Below, in pieces: positions 54,064 to 64,000 of a stretch of DNA of 64,000 nt (position 1 is its first letter; each line of letters opens with the position of its first letter). A program made the position numbers and the translations under genes. The notes beneath the pieces were generated by a model. That model had not been told where the DNA came from, did not search any database, and saw only the letters and a list, made by a program, of their open reading frames with translations. Source of the stretch: Fragilariopsis cylindrus CCMP1102 (Eukaryota > Bacillariophyta > Bacillariophyceae > Bacillariales > Bacillariaceae); NCBI GenBank assembly GCA_900095095.1, contig FMBT01000292.1, positions 186,001 to 250,000 on the forward strand. The letters run 5' to 3'.

Positions 54064-54618
54064 TTATGACATTGCATACCCAGAAAGAAATAGCACAAAG
54101 AAAGCTGCTAATCCACCAAAGATAGCAGCATTTTTTTGTCCAGCCGACCATGAATTCGCTCCGAATCCGTATCCCTGATTGACTTCAAATCCAGGAATTT
54201 CCTCTGCGATTTCAACAAATGCATCCTTCGAGGCACGACAAACAGGACATCTCCAATCGGATGGCATCGCATCAAATTTTGTACCAGCTTTGATCATACC
54301 ACCAATCATCATACTATCACCCTTAACTTCATCGTATTCCCAATCACAATTACTACATTGATGTTTACCGGTTGATATTTTCATAAATACTTCCTGTTCT
54401 CGTAATTCATCATTTCGTGCTTGTTTTTCTAACATTGCACGTTGTTTATCGTCCATTTCTTCCATAGCATCGTCCATTGGATCACTCATATACAGTCGTG
54501 ACATGATATTTACTGGGGCGACGGATCGGATCGCAACTGTCCTTGGTGTCATGAATGCAAGGGAAACATTATTGATGAGGAAGGTCAGAACGGCACATAT
54601 AATAAGCTTGGACATCAT
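54064..54618 (-). CDS. Plastid membrane-anchored rubredoxin (RubA/RBD1-like)
   Basis: A single exon of 184 residues. The first 21 residues are an ER signal ending NNVSLAF with the A-F junction and a Ser/Arg-rich transit-like stretch, so plastid import is well supported. The rubredoxin domain has CSNC (Cys88, Cys91), then WEYDEVKGD, and [14 protein letters not shown] (Cys124, Cys127), the four ligands for one iron. A C-terminal membrane helix ([20 protein letters not shown], about 164-183) anchors the protein, as in RubA/RBD1, which is needed for photosystem assembly in cyanobacteria, green algae and plants. A helical stretch between transit peptide and iron site ([20 protein letters not shown]) is also seen in plastid homologues. 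It is full length. Confidence 0.92.
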   Translation of the reverse strand: MMSKLIICAVLTFLINNVSLAFMTPRTVAIRSVAPVNIMSRLYMSDPMDDAMEEMDDKQRAMLEKQARNDELREQEVFMKISTGKHQCSNCDWEYDEVKGDSMMIGGMIKAGTKFDAMPSDWRCPVCRASKDAFVEIAEEIPGFEVNQGYGFGANSWSAGQKNAAIFGGLAAFFVLFLSGYAMS

Positions 54619-54737
54619 GTTGTTGTTGTTATTGTTGCTGTTGTTGTCGTTGTTGTTGCTGTTGTTGTTGTTGCTAGTATTGTTGGTGTTCCTGTACTGA
54701 TGTATAATTTTATTTTTATAAAAAATTTGCTAACGTA

Positions 54738-54778
54738 ATTACGACCAGGGGTAATAAAATATTACCCCTGATTACGAC
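54738..54778. repeat. 25-bp CAGGGGTAATA palindrome flanked by ATTACGAC direct repeats
   Basis: The core 54746-54770 has arms CAGGGGTAATA and TATTACCCCTG around a three-base loop. ATTACGAC lies exactly at both sides (54738-54745 and 54771-54778). CAGGG ends with 8-bp duplications are typical of hAT-type transposons, but here nothing lies between the arms. Confidence 0.8.
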
Positions 54779-54970
54779 AACAACAACAATAAAAAACATC
54801 TAAAAGACCACTGACGATCAACTCTGAGATGGAATTTAGTTCATCGACTGACTTCAAAATTACGTTTTCATGTAAACTTCACACAATGACGTGTTTTCGA
54901 TGACCCGTTCGATCAACATTTGCATTCGGGGGAAGTACAATATAATGGAAATGTCGACGACTTCAACTTG

Positions 54971-54996
54971 AGGGGTAATAAATCTTTATGACCCCT
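54971..54996. repeat. 26-bp AGGGGTAATAAA palindrome without clear flanking repeat
   Basis: Arms AGGGGTAATAAA and TTTATGACCCCT. The flanks (TTCAACTTG and AATCAAGGG) are not direct repeats. It lies 200 bp from the palindrome at 54746. Confidence 0.7.
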
Positions 54997-55273
54997 AATC
55001 AAGGGAACAGTTCAACAGCTACTAGTAATCCAATAGTTGTAGTTGGAACTTTAAGTAACAGGAGGATTTATGCTGTGGCATGGAGATGATATTATATATG
55101 TGGAAATTTTGAACGCATTGTACTCGATAGTGGGAGTACTGTAGGAAATGATATGCTGTACATGTAGGTTGTAGGTCAAAATAAAGAATAAATAATTATA
55201 ATTATGTTTTAACGAAAGACATATGGTAAATACAATCTATCTAATATAGTGCTCAGTAGCAGAGACATAAAAC

Positions 55274-58200
55274 CTACCAGGAAAAGAAGCCTTGATTTGA
55301 TTTCCTGTTAAGTTCCTTTGCCATAGCTGCAAAATCTTGACTAGCAGTCACAAGTTTATCTGATTTGTCGGAAAGCGTGCTGAGCTTTTCGCCACGTTCG
55401 TTTAGAACATCACGTGTTTGATTTAATTGATTGGATAGTCCAGCCAACGAGTCAGATTCGGTTTGTGAGTTGTCTTTGGAGCTTTCCGATTCACCCAAAG
55501 CCTTGGTAACAGTTGCCATTATACCACCGAACAGAGAGTCTCGACCCGCATTTTCTTCGGCTTCGAGTCGTTCCAATCGAGCAGCTACTCCGCCGCTGCT
55601 TTGCTTTTCTTTAACTTCCTGTGTTACCTGATTTATTCCTTGTTCCTGTACCTTGGCAGCACCCAACATCCTACTGGTCTTTTTCAACTCTTCAGCCTTG
55701 GCCAGCAAAAATTGGCCATCGCTCACACGATGCTCTTCATCGTTGTCAAAGATACGACGAGTCGAGCATTCATCACAAATAAATCTTCGGGAGATTCGGC
55801 ACCGATGCTTTCTTGTCATCATTCCGAACTTCTTCCAACATATTGAACAATTCCTGTCGTCGGATCCGCCTGGAGCTAAAGAATTTTCTATAACATTCGA
55901 CTTATCATCGTGCAAAACGATATTAGAAGGCGCAGGGGCTATCTTTAGATGCTTCCAGAACGATTGTGCCTCCGAGAGTTTTGACTTCCCGAGTAATATC
56001 GTCAGCTCAACACTACCCTGAGTCTTCACTTGAGATCGTATAATAGATTTAGCATTCGATCGGGATTCAATTTCATCATTATTAGCAACAGTACTGTCGT
56101 CTTTCCTACTGAGCTGTCTTCGATCTTCAGATCTGGACAATGGAGGCGGATCGGGGGAAATACGCCCCCCATGAAGAATCAAGCACTCCATGATGTTGAC
56201 AAGCATGTCGGTAATTTTGACATACAGAACCTCCCCGAGATCTTCCATTTTGCCCAGAACATCCAACGTCGCAGCTAAAATAATCTGCATGGGAGTAAAT
56301 CCGATGTGATCCATAAGCTCGCCCATCCCTCTAAACACATTTGATAATCCCTCGATCCTTTCATTTGGCTCGAAACCGAACGAAAACAGGACCTTTAGCG
56401 TCCTAAAAATAGAAAGAAAAAACGGAACGGCGTTAGAAAGAATTGAGTTTTTTACTTTGACAAACATATAGCATCTCCAGCACTTACTTATTTACTTCAG
56501 TGTCAAGTCCAGCACATTCTCGCCAGAGCTGACGACCGTCCTCGCAACTAGCAGTCAAGTCATGCAGTCGTCGCTTTAAAGAAATAAGAGTAGAATGGAC
56601 AGGATATTGATACAAAGCACTAAGAGAAATCCCTAATTCTTCCTGTTTTGTCACATGAAGAGGATATTTGCAACGTGAATACTTCAAGAGGATTGCCAAT
56701 TCATCAGCTTGAAATTGAGACGCCAATACCGACGCAGGATGGCGATTTTCCAATAACTCGCCTACTTGCCCACCGAACTTTGCCATGATTTCTATGCAAC
56801 GCTCCAAAGCTAGTGGATTTGATCGCCCTCCAACTGAACGACCTTCGGTGATTGCTAAATACATAGGTGATCGACCTAAATAGTCGACTTCATTTGGGCG
56901 CCGGGAGACTGCTAAAATCGTTGCAAGACTGTTAAAGTCTAACATTTTTGAGCAAATATGGCAAGGGGTCAAATCCTCTATCCGTAGGTTTACATCTGCA
57001 CCGGCTTTCGCCAATAAATCCACTGCAGAGCTGAATCGACTTTCGCAAGCATAATGGAGAGCCGTTTTGCCGCTTTCATCCATTGCGTCAATTATTCTTG
57101 GATTCAAAAAACGTGGATTCTGTTTTTCGCTAGCCTGCTGTATCGCAACGTCTAGATTAGATTGTCCATCTTTGCTGCGGAGAGCTTGATGTATCGCCAA
57201 ATCTAGATGCTTTTGATTTCCAAGTACAACAAAAGAGTGGAGCGTACCAAGAATGATTTGGTGTTTCCAAGCAAAATCATTATACTGCAATTCGTTCGCG
57301 TCATGGGAAAGTTCGTAAGCGCTACAGATGGATTTGATCAAAACATACTCAACGCCTGAGGTCTCCAGGAACGCTCCAGAGTCTGTAAAACTTGATTTCT
57401 CGCCATCTTTTCGAAGTCTAACGGCTGAGAGTGAAATTGACTCAGCAGGATTGATCAACTCAAAAGTGGATCGTCGTCGAGCACATTCATTTCTCATTTC
57501 TGGAATGATGGAAGTAGCTGTTGTAAGTGGAGAAAGACGCAGCTTTGCGGTTTTTGGATCAATCACACTTTCTACAAATAGATGTGCGCTGAGTGCTGAT
57601 TCATCAAACTTCGCATCGTGCGGTAATTCCATAAGGTCTCTAAGCTCCGCTAAGCAACTAGCTTCGCGGAGAATCAAAATGACGTTAGGATGCTCGTAAA
57701 CTGCTAGCTTTCGTTGCTCATACTCGTCTGTATTCCAAAGAAGCCCATTGCGTCCTTTAGAATACCGATAGACCGGTTCGGCTGCACTTATTTTTCGAAT
57801 TCCAGAATAAGCCATCCAACGTAAATTGTCCCATCCATTATAGCAGCGGTCTTTGTTGTTTTCAAAGATAATTTCAGCCCCAAGCAATGCAGCTTCTTCA
57901 TGACGTAGATCGATATGCAGAGCTTTTTCCTCAATTTCGCTCCCTCCATTAGTTCTATTTGATACATCTACTTCCATCTGTTGCGACTCTTCGTTTTGTT
58001 CTTCCTCTACCTCTGTCTCTATTTCTCTTCCTCCTGCCTTTCCATCTGATTGATCAATTGACGACGTTTCTTCTTCTTCGTCGTCGTCGACGACGTTACT
58101 CTTGGTGTCAATCACATCAACTTCGTCTGTCTCATCTTCGTCCAACAACGACTTCCCTGTGTGCAACACATTTACCTCTCCTGATGTTGATCTAGCTTCT

Positions 58201-60977
58201 TCTTCGTCGCTTGTAGCAATTTCAGCTCTACTAGTTTTATTTTCTTCCACGATATTGGAACTAATTGTAAGTTCCGTTCGTTGATCCAATTCCGACTGAG
58301 TCTCTACCTGCGTACCTGTAGCGGAAACATTTGATTGTGAGAAATTTTAGAACCCTATTTTTCTATGAAAAGGCGACGAAATCCAATTCAACTTACTCCT
58401 TACCTACATTTTCATCCTGCTGCTGCTGCTTTAGTTCTACTTCTCGTTCCATTTGCTGTTTAACGCTTTCCTCCGTACTCGCATTGGAAGGAAAGTATTG
58501 TACAGCTGACGTGGGAGAGAGAGCATTTTGCGCCGCCCGTTTCCTTTCATCCATAATAGACTCGGTAAATTCTTTAGCAACAACGAGAACGATTGGTCGT
58601 GGTGCCATTTTGATAAGCGCAACTGTGTCCCCCCACATTATGTTTGTTATAGGCCTACGAATATCAACACCGGCAGCTTCACGGATCACATCACCCATCT
58701 CAATAATTCCTTCACGGGCGATTGGAGAACCTGGAATATCTGGTGATACCTCAATGACACGAACAACTCCATCGGGACCACGGTTCAGTTTGATACCTAA
58801 AGCCTCCGACAAAAATATTACTTCGCGTTCTTCTCCGTAGTGCTTAACACCTTTGGATTCTCGAGGTGATTGTTGAGGCCACTGTTTGGGCATTGCAGGC
58901 ATGTTGGGGGTCCGGGTGAGAGCCTGTAGAAAGCGACGCGATTTAAAAAAAAAGCATGTTAGAAAACCAAACCAAATATAGAACAATCGATATATAGTAT
59001 ATATATATATATATATATATAATAGCCAATTACACGCACATCATCCACACAGTAGCTCGTATCATTAACAACAAAATTCCTTACCTCTTCTCTCGATACA
59101 AACTTTGGCGGTTTCAGTTTGGGAATTGGTGCTGAAGATCCGAGTCTGGACGTTGTCCTGTTGGAGGAAACAGATTGAGATGACGACATAGTCGATTGAT
59201 TTGTACCATGTTTCAGTTCGTTCTGAATTGCAGCCTCTGCCTTCTGCAGATATGCTCGGTCAAACATACTCAATGTTTCACCGGGAGGCAAGAGTTGTTT
59301 ACATTGCCCGAATGCTACGATAGATCCTTCGTAATCTTTCATATAAAAAAGCGACTTAGCCAAAGTAGAATATGCCTCAGGAGTTGGTTTAATTTTGAGT
59401 GCCAACTGAGAATCGATTTTGGCGGATTCGTGGCGACGGCTCCCGTTCAAGGCATGAGCCCGACCAAGATGTAACTCGGGCGACAAATTCTCATCGTCAG
59501 GAATTAAGAACAATGCAGCAGTATATTCTTCGATAGCATATTTATAATTTTTGTTCGCAAGGTACCGATTTGCGCGTTCCTGGATGCGAAGGGCCTCGTC
59601 AAAGTCTGGATCTTCGAGATTGAAATCATCCTCGTCCTCGTCGTCCTCGTCCTCGTATTCACCTTGGGATTCCAACGGTGTGCCTTCATTCAACGTGGGG
59701 GTTATTTGTTTCTTACTGTTCGTATTTACGTTGAGTCTATTTTTGTTGGCCGGCAGACTTCCACCAACGGCCCGCATTATTGCCTTCGACTGTCCACGAA
59801 AACCTGTCGTAACAACGGCAGCAGAAGCATTTGGATCAGTCGCAACTGAATTCGCAATGGTTGGTTGAATACTAGACTCTGCAGTCAATACAGAGACATC
59901 TCCTGCTGATCTATTCCTTAATGACTTTTCCTTTTGTCGATTCCATTTGGACCTAGCCTTCTCCAAGTATGTCTTGGTGATAGGATTGTCCGGTTCGTAA
60001 TGAATAGCATCTTCGTACGCCGTAACCGCCCCTTCGTAATCTTTCAAAAAGTATAGGGATTGTCCCAATCGAGCATGTGCCTTACCGAATGTAGGTGCCA
60101 AAGCAATAGCCCGACGTGCATCGATGGCAGCTGCAGAATATCGTTTTAGGGACAACAATGCGGCCGATCGATTCGACAAGAAAACGTGTGAGGAGGGCCC
60201 TACGGGTGACAACTGGAGCGCGGCCGAATAAGCATTGTATGCTCGGGTGTATTCCTGTTCGAATTTTGATTTTATTTTTTTCATTATTAAAAGTTAATAA
60301 AGAATATATCATTTGTATGAAGTGTGAGGAATATATTGTACTGCGATTGGTTTGGTCCTTCCTTCCTGAATCTTTTTTCCGAGGCAAATAGATAGGGCGA
60401 TCTTCTGACGAAAAATAATTATGTTATGTTCTAGATCAGTTTGAACATCACAGTTTTTTATTTTACCAATTTTGCTTACCTGTGCAGCCATGTGTTTGTT
60501 TCCAAGAGCCTTCATTCGTTCAGCTTCGTCGTGAAGTTCTTCCAACTGGTCCAAATCCAACAGAGCGTCATCGTCATCTTCTGCCATTTCTTCTTCATAT
60601 GATGTATCGTTATTGTTATTGTTGTGATTATTACCGTCATCGTATACTTTCGTATTACTTTTTATTTCATTATTTGGGCTGGACGCGGGTGGATCCAAAC
60701 CTTGTTGCTGTTGCTCCACTTCGTTTGACGGAGAATTGACACCACGATGTTGCTGTTGCTGTTGTTCCCGGATCGAATTTCCTTGTGTAGGTTGTTCTGG
60801 GACGGACCTGGGCATGGCTCCCAAGCCCTTTCGAACGCGAGGTTGTTGTTTCGACGACATAGCAGTTGAGACCAATCCTTTAGATTGTGCAGGTCCAGTA
60901 GGGGCTTTCGTACTGTAATAATCGTAGTCTTCGTCCAAGGGGGGTGCCTGCATTTGGGGACTGCTGATTGGTGTCAT
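55274..60977 (-). CDS. 1714-aa TPR-PDZ-ankyrin-FYVE-like-R-SNARE (tomosyn-type) protein, five exons
   Basis: Exons complement(60977..60480), (60254..59085), (58923..58404), (58315..56488) and (56402..55274) splice in frame over introns of 225, 161, 88 and 85 bp. The first junction completes a TPR helix (ALGNKHMAAQEYTRAYNAYS). Two TPR sets lie at about 146-250 and 387-510. A PDZ-like domain at about 592-680 includes LGIKLNRGPDGVVRVIEVSP and GDVIREAAGVDI. Acidic sequence leads to ankyrin-like repeats at about 1090-1260 (DESGKTALHYACESRFSSAV). A FYVE-like finger has Cys1524, Cys1527, Cys1540, Cys1548, Cys1551 and RKHRCR, but Ser where Cys4 (1543) and Cys7 (1566) belong. The end (LNERGEKLSTLSDKSDKLVT) is an R-SNARE coil with the zero-layer Arg, closest to tomosyn, and has no membrane anchor. 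A role in vesicle tethering or SNARE regulation is inferred. A 5-kb transcript should confirm the joins. Confidence 0.82.
58990..59021. repeat. (TA)n microsatellite in intron 2 of the SNARE gene
   Basis: TA units fill most of 58990-59021 inside the 161-bp intron between the second TPR set and the PDZ exon. Confidence 0.9.
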
Positions 60978-61514
60978 ACCGTTTTAATAGCTAGGATTCA
61001 AGTCAAAAAATTCAATTGCAATATTGTGATGCGCTTTCCGAACGTAGAGGTAATTTCAATACGAATAAATGATTATTTTTTTAATGTCAGCAAAGAAGAT
61101 GATTGATGATGATGATAAAGCAATCATCTCTTATTTTTTCTACTATATTTTGGTCAACGCTTGCAATGAGGGGCGCTTTTTATGGAGATACCACGAAACC
61201 ACGAATAATGAGCAACCCAACGGTCAAAATTCGTCCTTAAAAATAAATAAAAAATACTTGACACGCGCTCGAGAATTGAAACTGAAACAGTCCTTTCTTC
61301 GACAATATTGAACTGTGATCGAAGAGATACAAGAAATACTACTGCTATTACTCTATTTAGTAACGATGGATAGACAATATATGTACATACGGTACATGAT
61401 CATGAAAAGTAGTATGAAAAGGTTCACTTCAACGCTTTTGTCGTTTCTCGATTTCATCTAAGCATCATTACTTTAATTGACGCAACCTACAATGATCAAA
61501 GTATCTAGTAAATA
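60978..61514. other. Divergent promoter region
   Basis: 537 bp between the SNARE gene and the small ankyrin gene. AT-rich, with no repeats or plausible genes. Confidence 0.5.
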
Positions 61515-62225
61515 ATGACACTCTCTGAATCAGAATACGCGAGTAAATCCGACAGTGAACTGTTCCAAGCCATCAAGACACAGAAGTGGCATTTGGTTGA
61601 AAAGCTTCTGGAAGAGGAACCGCATCTGGCAAGCAAGGAGGATAAATTTGGAAATTTACCCCTACATAGCGCTATTGGATTTAAGTGCCCTGACGACGAT
61701 CTATTGCTAAAATTGTTGGCAGCGAATCCCAAAGCTTGTCAGGTTCATGGTACAGACGATTGGTTACCTATTCACATAGCAGCAATGTGGGGAGTTTCAA
61801 CAGACGTTATGACAGCTTTAATTCGAACTTATCCTGAAGGTGAGTAGGAAAATCAGGGGCAGATTTCTTTGAATACGACGACGACGACGACGACGACGAA
61901 CTCCTCCGTGAGATAGTTCTACATTCTCTCGATATTGTTGAAGACGAAAGTTGATCCCGTTGGGAAGCGACACGAGGAAGTGAATGTGAATGATGTGTTG
62001 TCACTACCGTACCGTATGACTAAATCAAATACTATCCTATATGCCTTGTTTTCACTTTTTGTGTTTTAACCGTATTTTATTTCCACTTTTTAATAAGGCT
62101 TAGACGATTCTGGTCAAATCACTAATAAAGGTCGTAGTCCTCGACACTTCAGCACACGATTCGAACACAACAGAGAGCTTCTGGAACGTTCAACAGAAGA
62201 TTGGAACAACGAGTTACAAAAATAA
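61515..62225 (+). CDS. Small ankyrin-repeat protein
   Basis: Exons 61515..61839 and 62098..62225 join in phase 1 over a 258-bp intron (GTGAGT...AATAAG), giving 150 residues. The sequence has three ankyrin-like units: SELFQAIKTQKWHLVEKLLE, GNLPLHSAIGFKCPDDDLLL and WLPIHIAAMWGVSTDVMTAL followed by IRTYPEG. The spliced end reads EGLDDSGQITNKGRSPRHFS and FEHNRELLERSTEDWNNELQK (one residue over the usual quotation limit, so read as NRELLERSTEDWNNELQK), a C-terminal pattern shared, as I recall, with many small stramenopile ankyrin proteins. It probably mediates protein binding; the partner is unknown. The (GAC)n tract near 61876-61900 lies in the intron. Confidence 0.78.
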
Positions 62226-62489
62226 TAATAATGATAATGATATATTCACAGAAGATGATCTTGAATAGTATAAATCTAATTTACTCTTCCGCGACAAAGG
62301 CCAACCAGTATTGTCGTCATAATTTCGGTGACAATCTTGCCACAAAAGGCGTTCATTAGCACCATGAAAAAGGCGCACATTTAGAAAAACATAAAGCAAT
62401 TTCTCAAAATTCCTTTAGAATTTTTAATTTATAAAAACGAAGTTAAGATGCAGACAAGGTTTAATTTGTGTTTTAACTTTAATAAGATT

Positions 62490-64000
62490 CTACTTTCTCT
62501 TCCTACGAGTAGTTTTCTTTCGACGCACACTTGTTGGATCATTTTTGAGAAGTCCACCATTTTCATTGATGCGATACTCTTTTTTTGTGAAGACGATTGT
62601 TTTCGATCCGTTGGGAAGTTGAATCAAATCATAACCTCGACTATCATTATACTCTTGAGACTTCCGACGCATACTCAGAGTGCTATCGACACTCAATTGC
62701 CTTTCGGCTTTCAAGTCTGTCACTATACGGTGTGGATATGTACGACCCAAGACAACTTTAGCTTGCAGAAGAACGTCTATGGATCCTTCCCACGGACGAT
62801 GTATTAGGGCACTTGTTGGCAGGTCTGCTAGCTCGGGTACCCAACGTTGAGTATACGCTCCAGTAGAGTCTTGTGATGCAGTCGTGGGCGACAAGATGAA
62901 ATTCCATTGATCAATACCAGAGCGGCCAGCATTTTGCCACATCATTGCGTTGATCGCAGAATCGGCATCAACTAAAGTATAATGAAACCATTCGCAACCT
63001 TTGGTCCAGTTTACTCGTAAATACTCAACCAGAAACGACGCAACGACCATGCGAATACTTTGAGTCATCCACCCTGTCGCATAAAGCTCTCGCATACCAG
63101 CATCAACGATGGGAAAGCCGGTCATCCCTGTCTTCCAGGCATGGAAACGACGCTCTTCCTCGTCTGGTCCGTCAACCCATTCCATATCTTCATAGTGACT
63201 CCGAATACAACGGGTTCTCATGTCAGGGAAGACGGATAACTGATAATAGGCTAGATCTCTCCAAATAAGTCGTCGAGCTAAGGTTTTGGGTGACAATCCA
63301 CTGTCTTCAATTCTCCAATATAGTTGGTTCGGAGACAGCGTGCCAATTCGGAGATGGGGGGATAACTGAGATGTGGCACCATCCTGGTCAGCACGACTGC
63401 GTTCCATTTCATATTTTTTCATTCCGTTGCGTGCAAATACCTCCATAGCATCGTTAGCTATTTATTTTGTGGGTGTGATATCGAATTAATGAAAAGAAAA
63501 TAAATAGGGTCAGCCAAATAAGGGATTTCTTCTTATGTAATGCACTGTACTCTAGTGGACTTTAATTGGATTAATGTTGCGTTTATTTTCACTCACCAGC
63601 CTTCTCACTCATCGGAAATCGCTTCCGGATTGGTTCATCCCACTTGTGATTTCCAGTTACCTTCACAATGTTCAAGTCATTTACAGTCGAGGTGCTTATA
63701 CTGTCAGTATATGTTGGTAATGATGTCTCTTCCAAGAGTCGGAAGGTATCAACACGTGGCGTTGGACGAGGAGGAGGACCAAAATTTTTCCTACAATTAT
63801 TGAGAAATGGCATCAGTGTAGCGAAGTGACCGCCATCAAAATCAGAGGATAATTCAATTTTATCAGGGTCGTAAAGTAAAGATGATTGCGTCTCATAAAC
63901 TTGAACGCCTCTCTTAATCAAAAAGTCTTTTCGGAAGTCTCCTCGTTTTCGACCTTCTGGTGTGAATTCTTTATTCCAGAACACAGCTTTTGCTCCTACT
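62490..64000 (-). CDS. Cryptochrome/photolyase family protein, 5' end missing
   Basis: Exons complement(>64000..63597) and complement(63457..62490) join in phase 1 over a 139-bp intron (GTGAGT...AATAG). The window holds the last ~456 residues. The N-terminal part shows the antenna-domain end, VGAKAVFWNKEFTPEGRKRG and DFLIKRGVQVYETQSSLLYD. The FAD-binding domain includes TSQLSPHLRIGTLSPNQLYW, LIWRDLAYYQLSVFPDM, TGFPIVDAGMRELYATGWMT, and DADSAINAMMWQNAGRSGID followed by QWNFILSPTTASQ and YTQRWVPELADLP. This is closest to plant-type cryptochrome/PHR2-like members rather than CRY-DASH, but photolyase activity cannot be ruled out. The C-terminal extension is short and ends in a basic cluster (RRKKTTRRKRK) that could be a nuclear signal. 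Light sensing or DNA repair is expected. Confidence 0.88.

Larger units (their letters stand above)
54619..55273. other. Intergenic with two AGGGGTAATA palindromes
   Basis: 655 bp between two minus-strand genes: the promoter of the rubredoxin gene, with TTG-repeat sequence just before its ATG, and the 3' end of the large SNARE gene. The palindromes at 54738-54778 and 54971-54996 are described separately. Confidence 0.55.

Noticed and set aside
55274-60977. Splitting the large SNARE gene into separate TPR-PDZ and ankyrin-FYVE-SNARE genes
   Set aside because: The 88-bp gap between them has matching GT-AG ends in phase and no room for a terminator plus promoter.
1-64000. tRNA, rRNA or other structured RNA genes
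   Set aside because: A scan by eye for B-box-like GGTTCGAATCC and rRNA cores found none; a covariance-model search would be needed to exclude them.

Overview
The window looks like nuclear DNA of a photosynthetic stramenopile, most likely a diatom. It is AT-rich. Genes are intron-poor with short GT-AG introns (about 79-560 bp). Many proteins carry long Asn, Gln, Asp or Ser runs. Several start with an ER-type signal followed by an A-F junction, the bipartite signature of proteins sent to a secondary red plastid. I count about 27 protein-coding genes, two cut by the window ends. No rRNA, tRNA, CRISPR or phage genes were seen. All functional names come from reading the protein sequences; no database search was run.

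Layout: 0-7 kb holds the 5' part of an unknown gene, a spliced amino-acid transporter and a 741-aa disordered protein. 7-12.6 kb holds a short inverted-repeat element, a very large plastid-type carrier protein and a tiny three-exon RPB12 gene. 13-20 kb holds a small membrane protein, a secreted J-domain protein, a plastid NFACT-R protein and a Zc3h12a-type RNase. 20-26 kb holds a Cys-rich surface protein, a nucleoredoxin-like protein, a probable diatom-restricted protein and a MED4-like Mediator subunit. 26.5-30.6 kb holds a RUS-family protein and a five-exon EDD-motif membrane protein. 30.8-31.7 kb is a Stowaway-like element with a second inverted-repeat element nested inside it. 32-39 kb is one long PA200/BLM10 gene. 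39-47 kb holds an unknown spliced gene, ARV1, a SWEET transporter and a DUF3754/TMEM143-like protein. 49-54.6 kb holds cyclin H, an SLC35F transporter and a plastid rubredoxin. 55-61 kb is one five-exon gene for a 1714-aa protein with TPR, PDZ, ankyrin, FYVE-like and tomosyn-type R-SNARE parts. 61.5-64 kb holds a small ankyrin protein and the 3' part of a cryptochrome/photolyase.

The genes do not form an operon-like system, but themes recur. RPB12, MED4-like and cyclin H belong to RNA polymerase II transcription. PA200, the J-protein and the NFACT-R protein belong to protein quality control. The phosphate-carrier-like fusion, rubredoxin, NFACT-R and DUF3754 proteins point to the plastid. The most unusual items are the TPR-PDZ-ankyrin-FYVE-SNARE protein, the carrier fused to a GxGY-repeat domain, a set of very small AGGGGTA palindromes flanked by 7-8 bp direct repeats, and the nested inverted-repeat elements.
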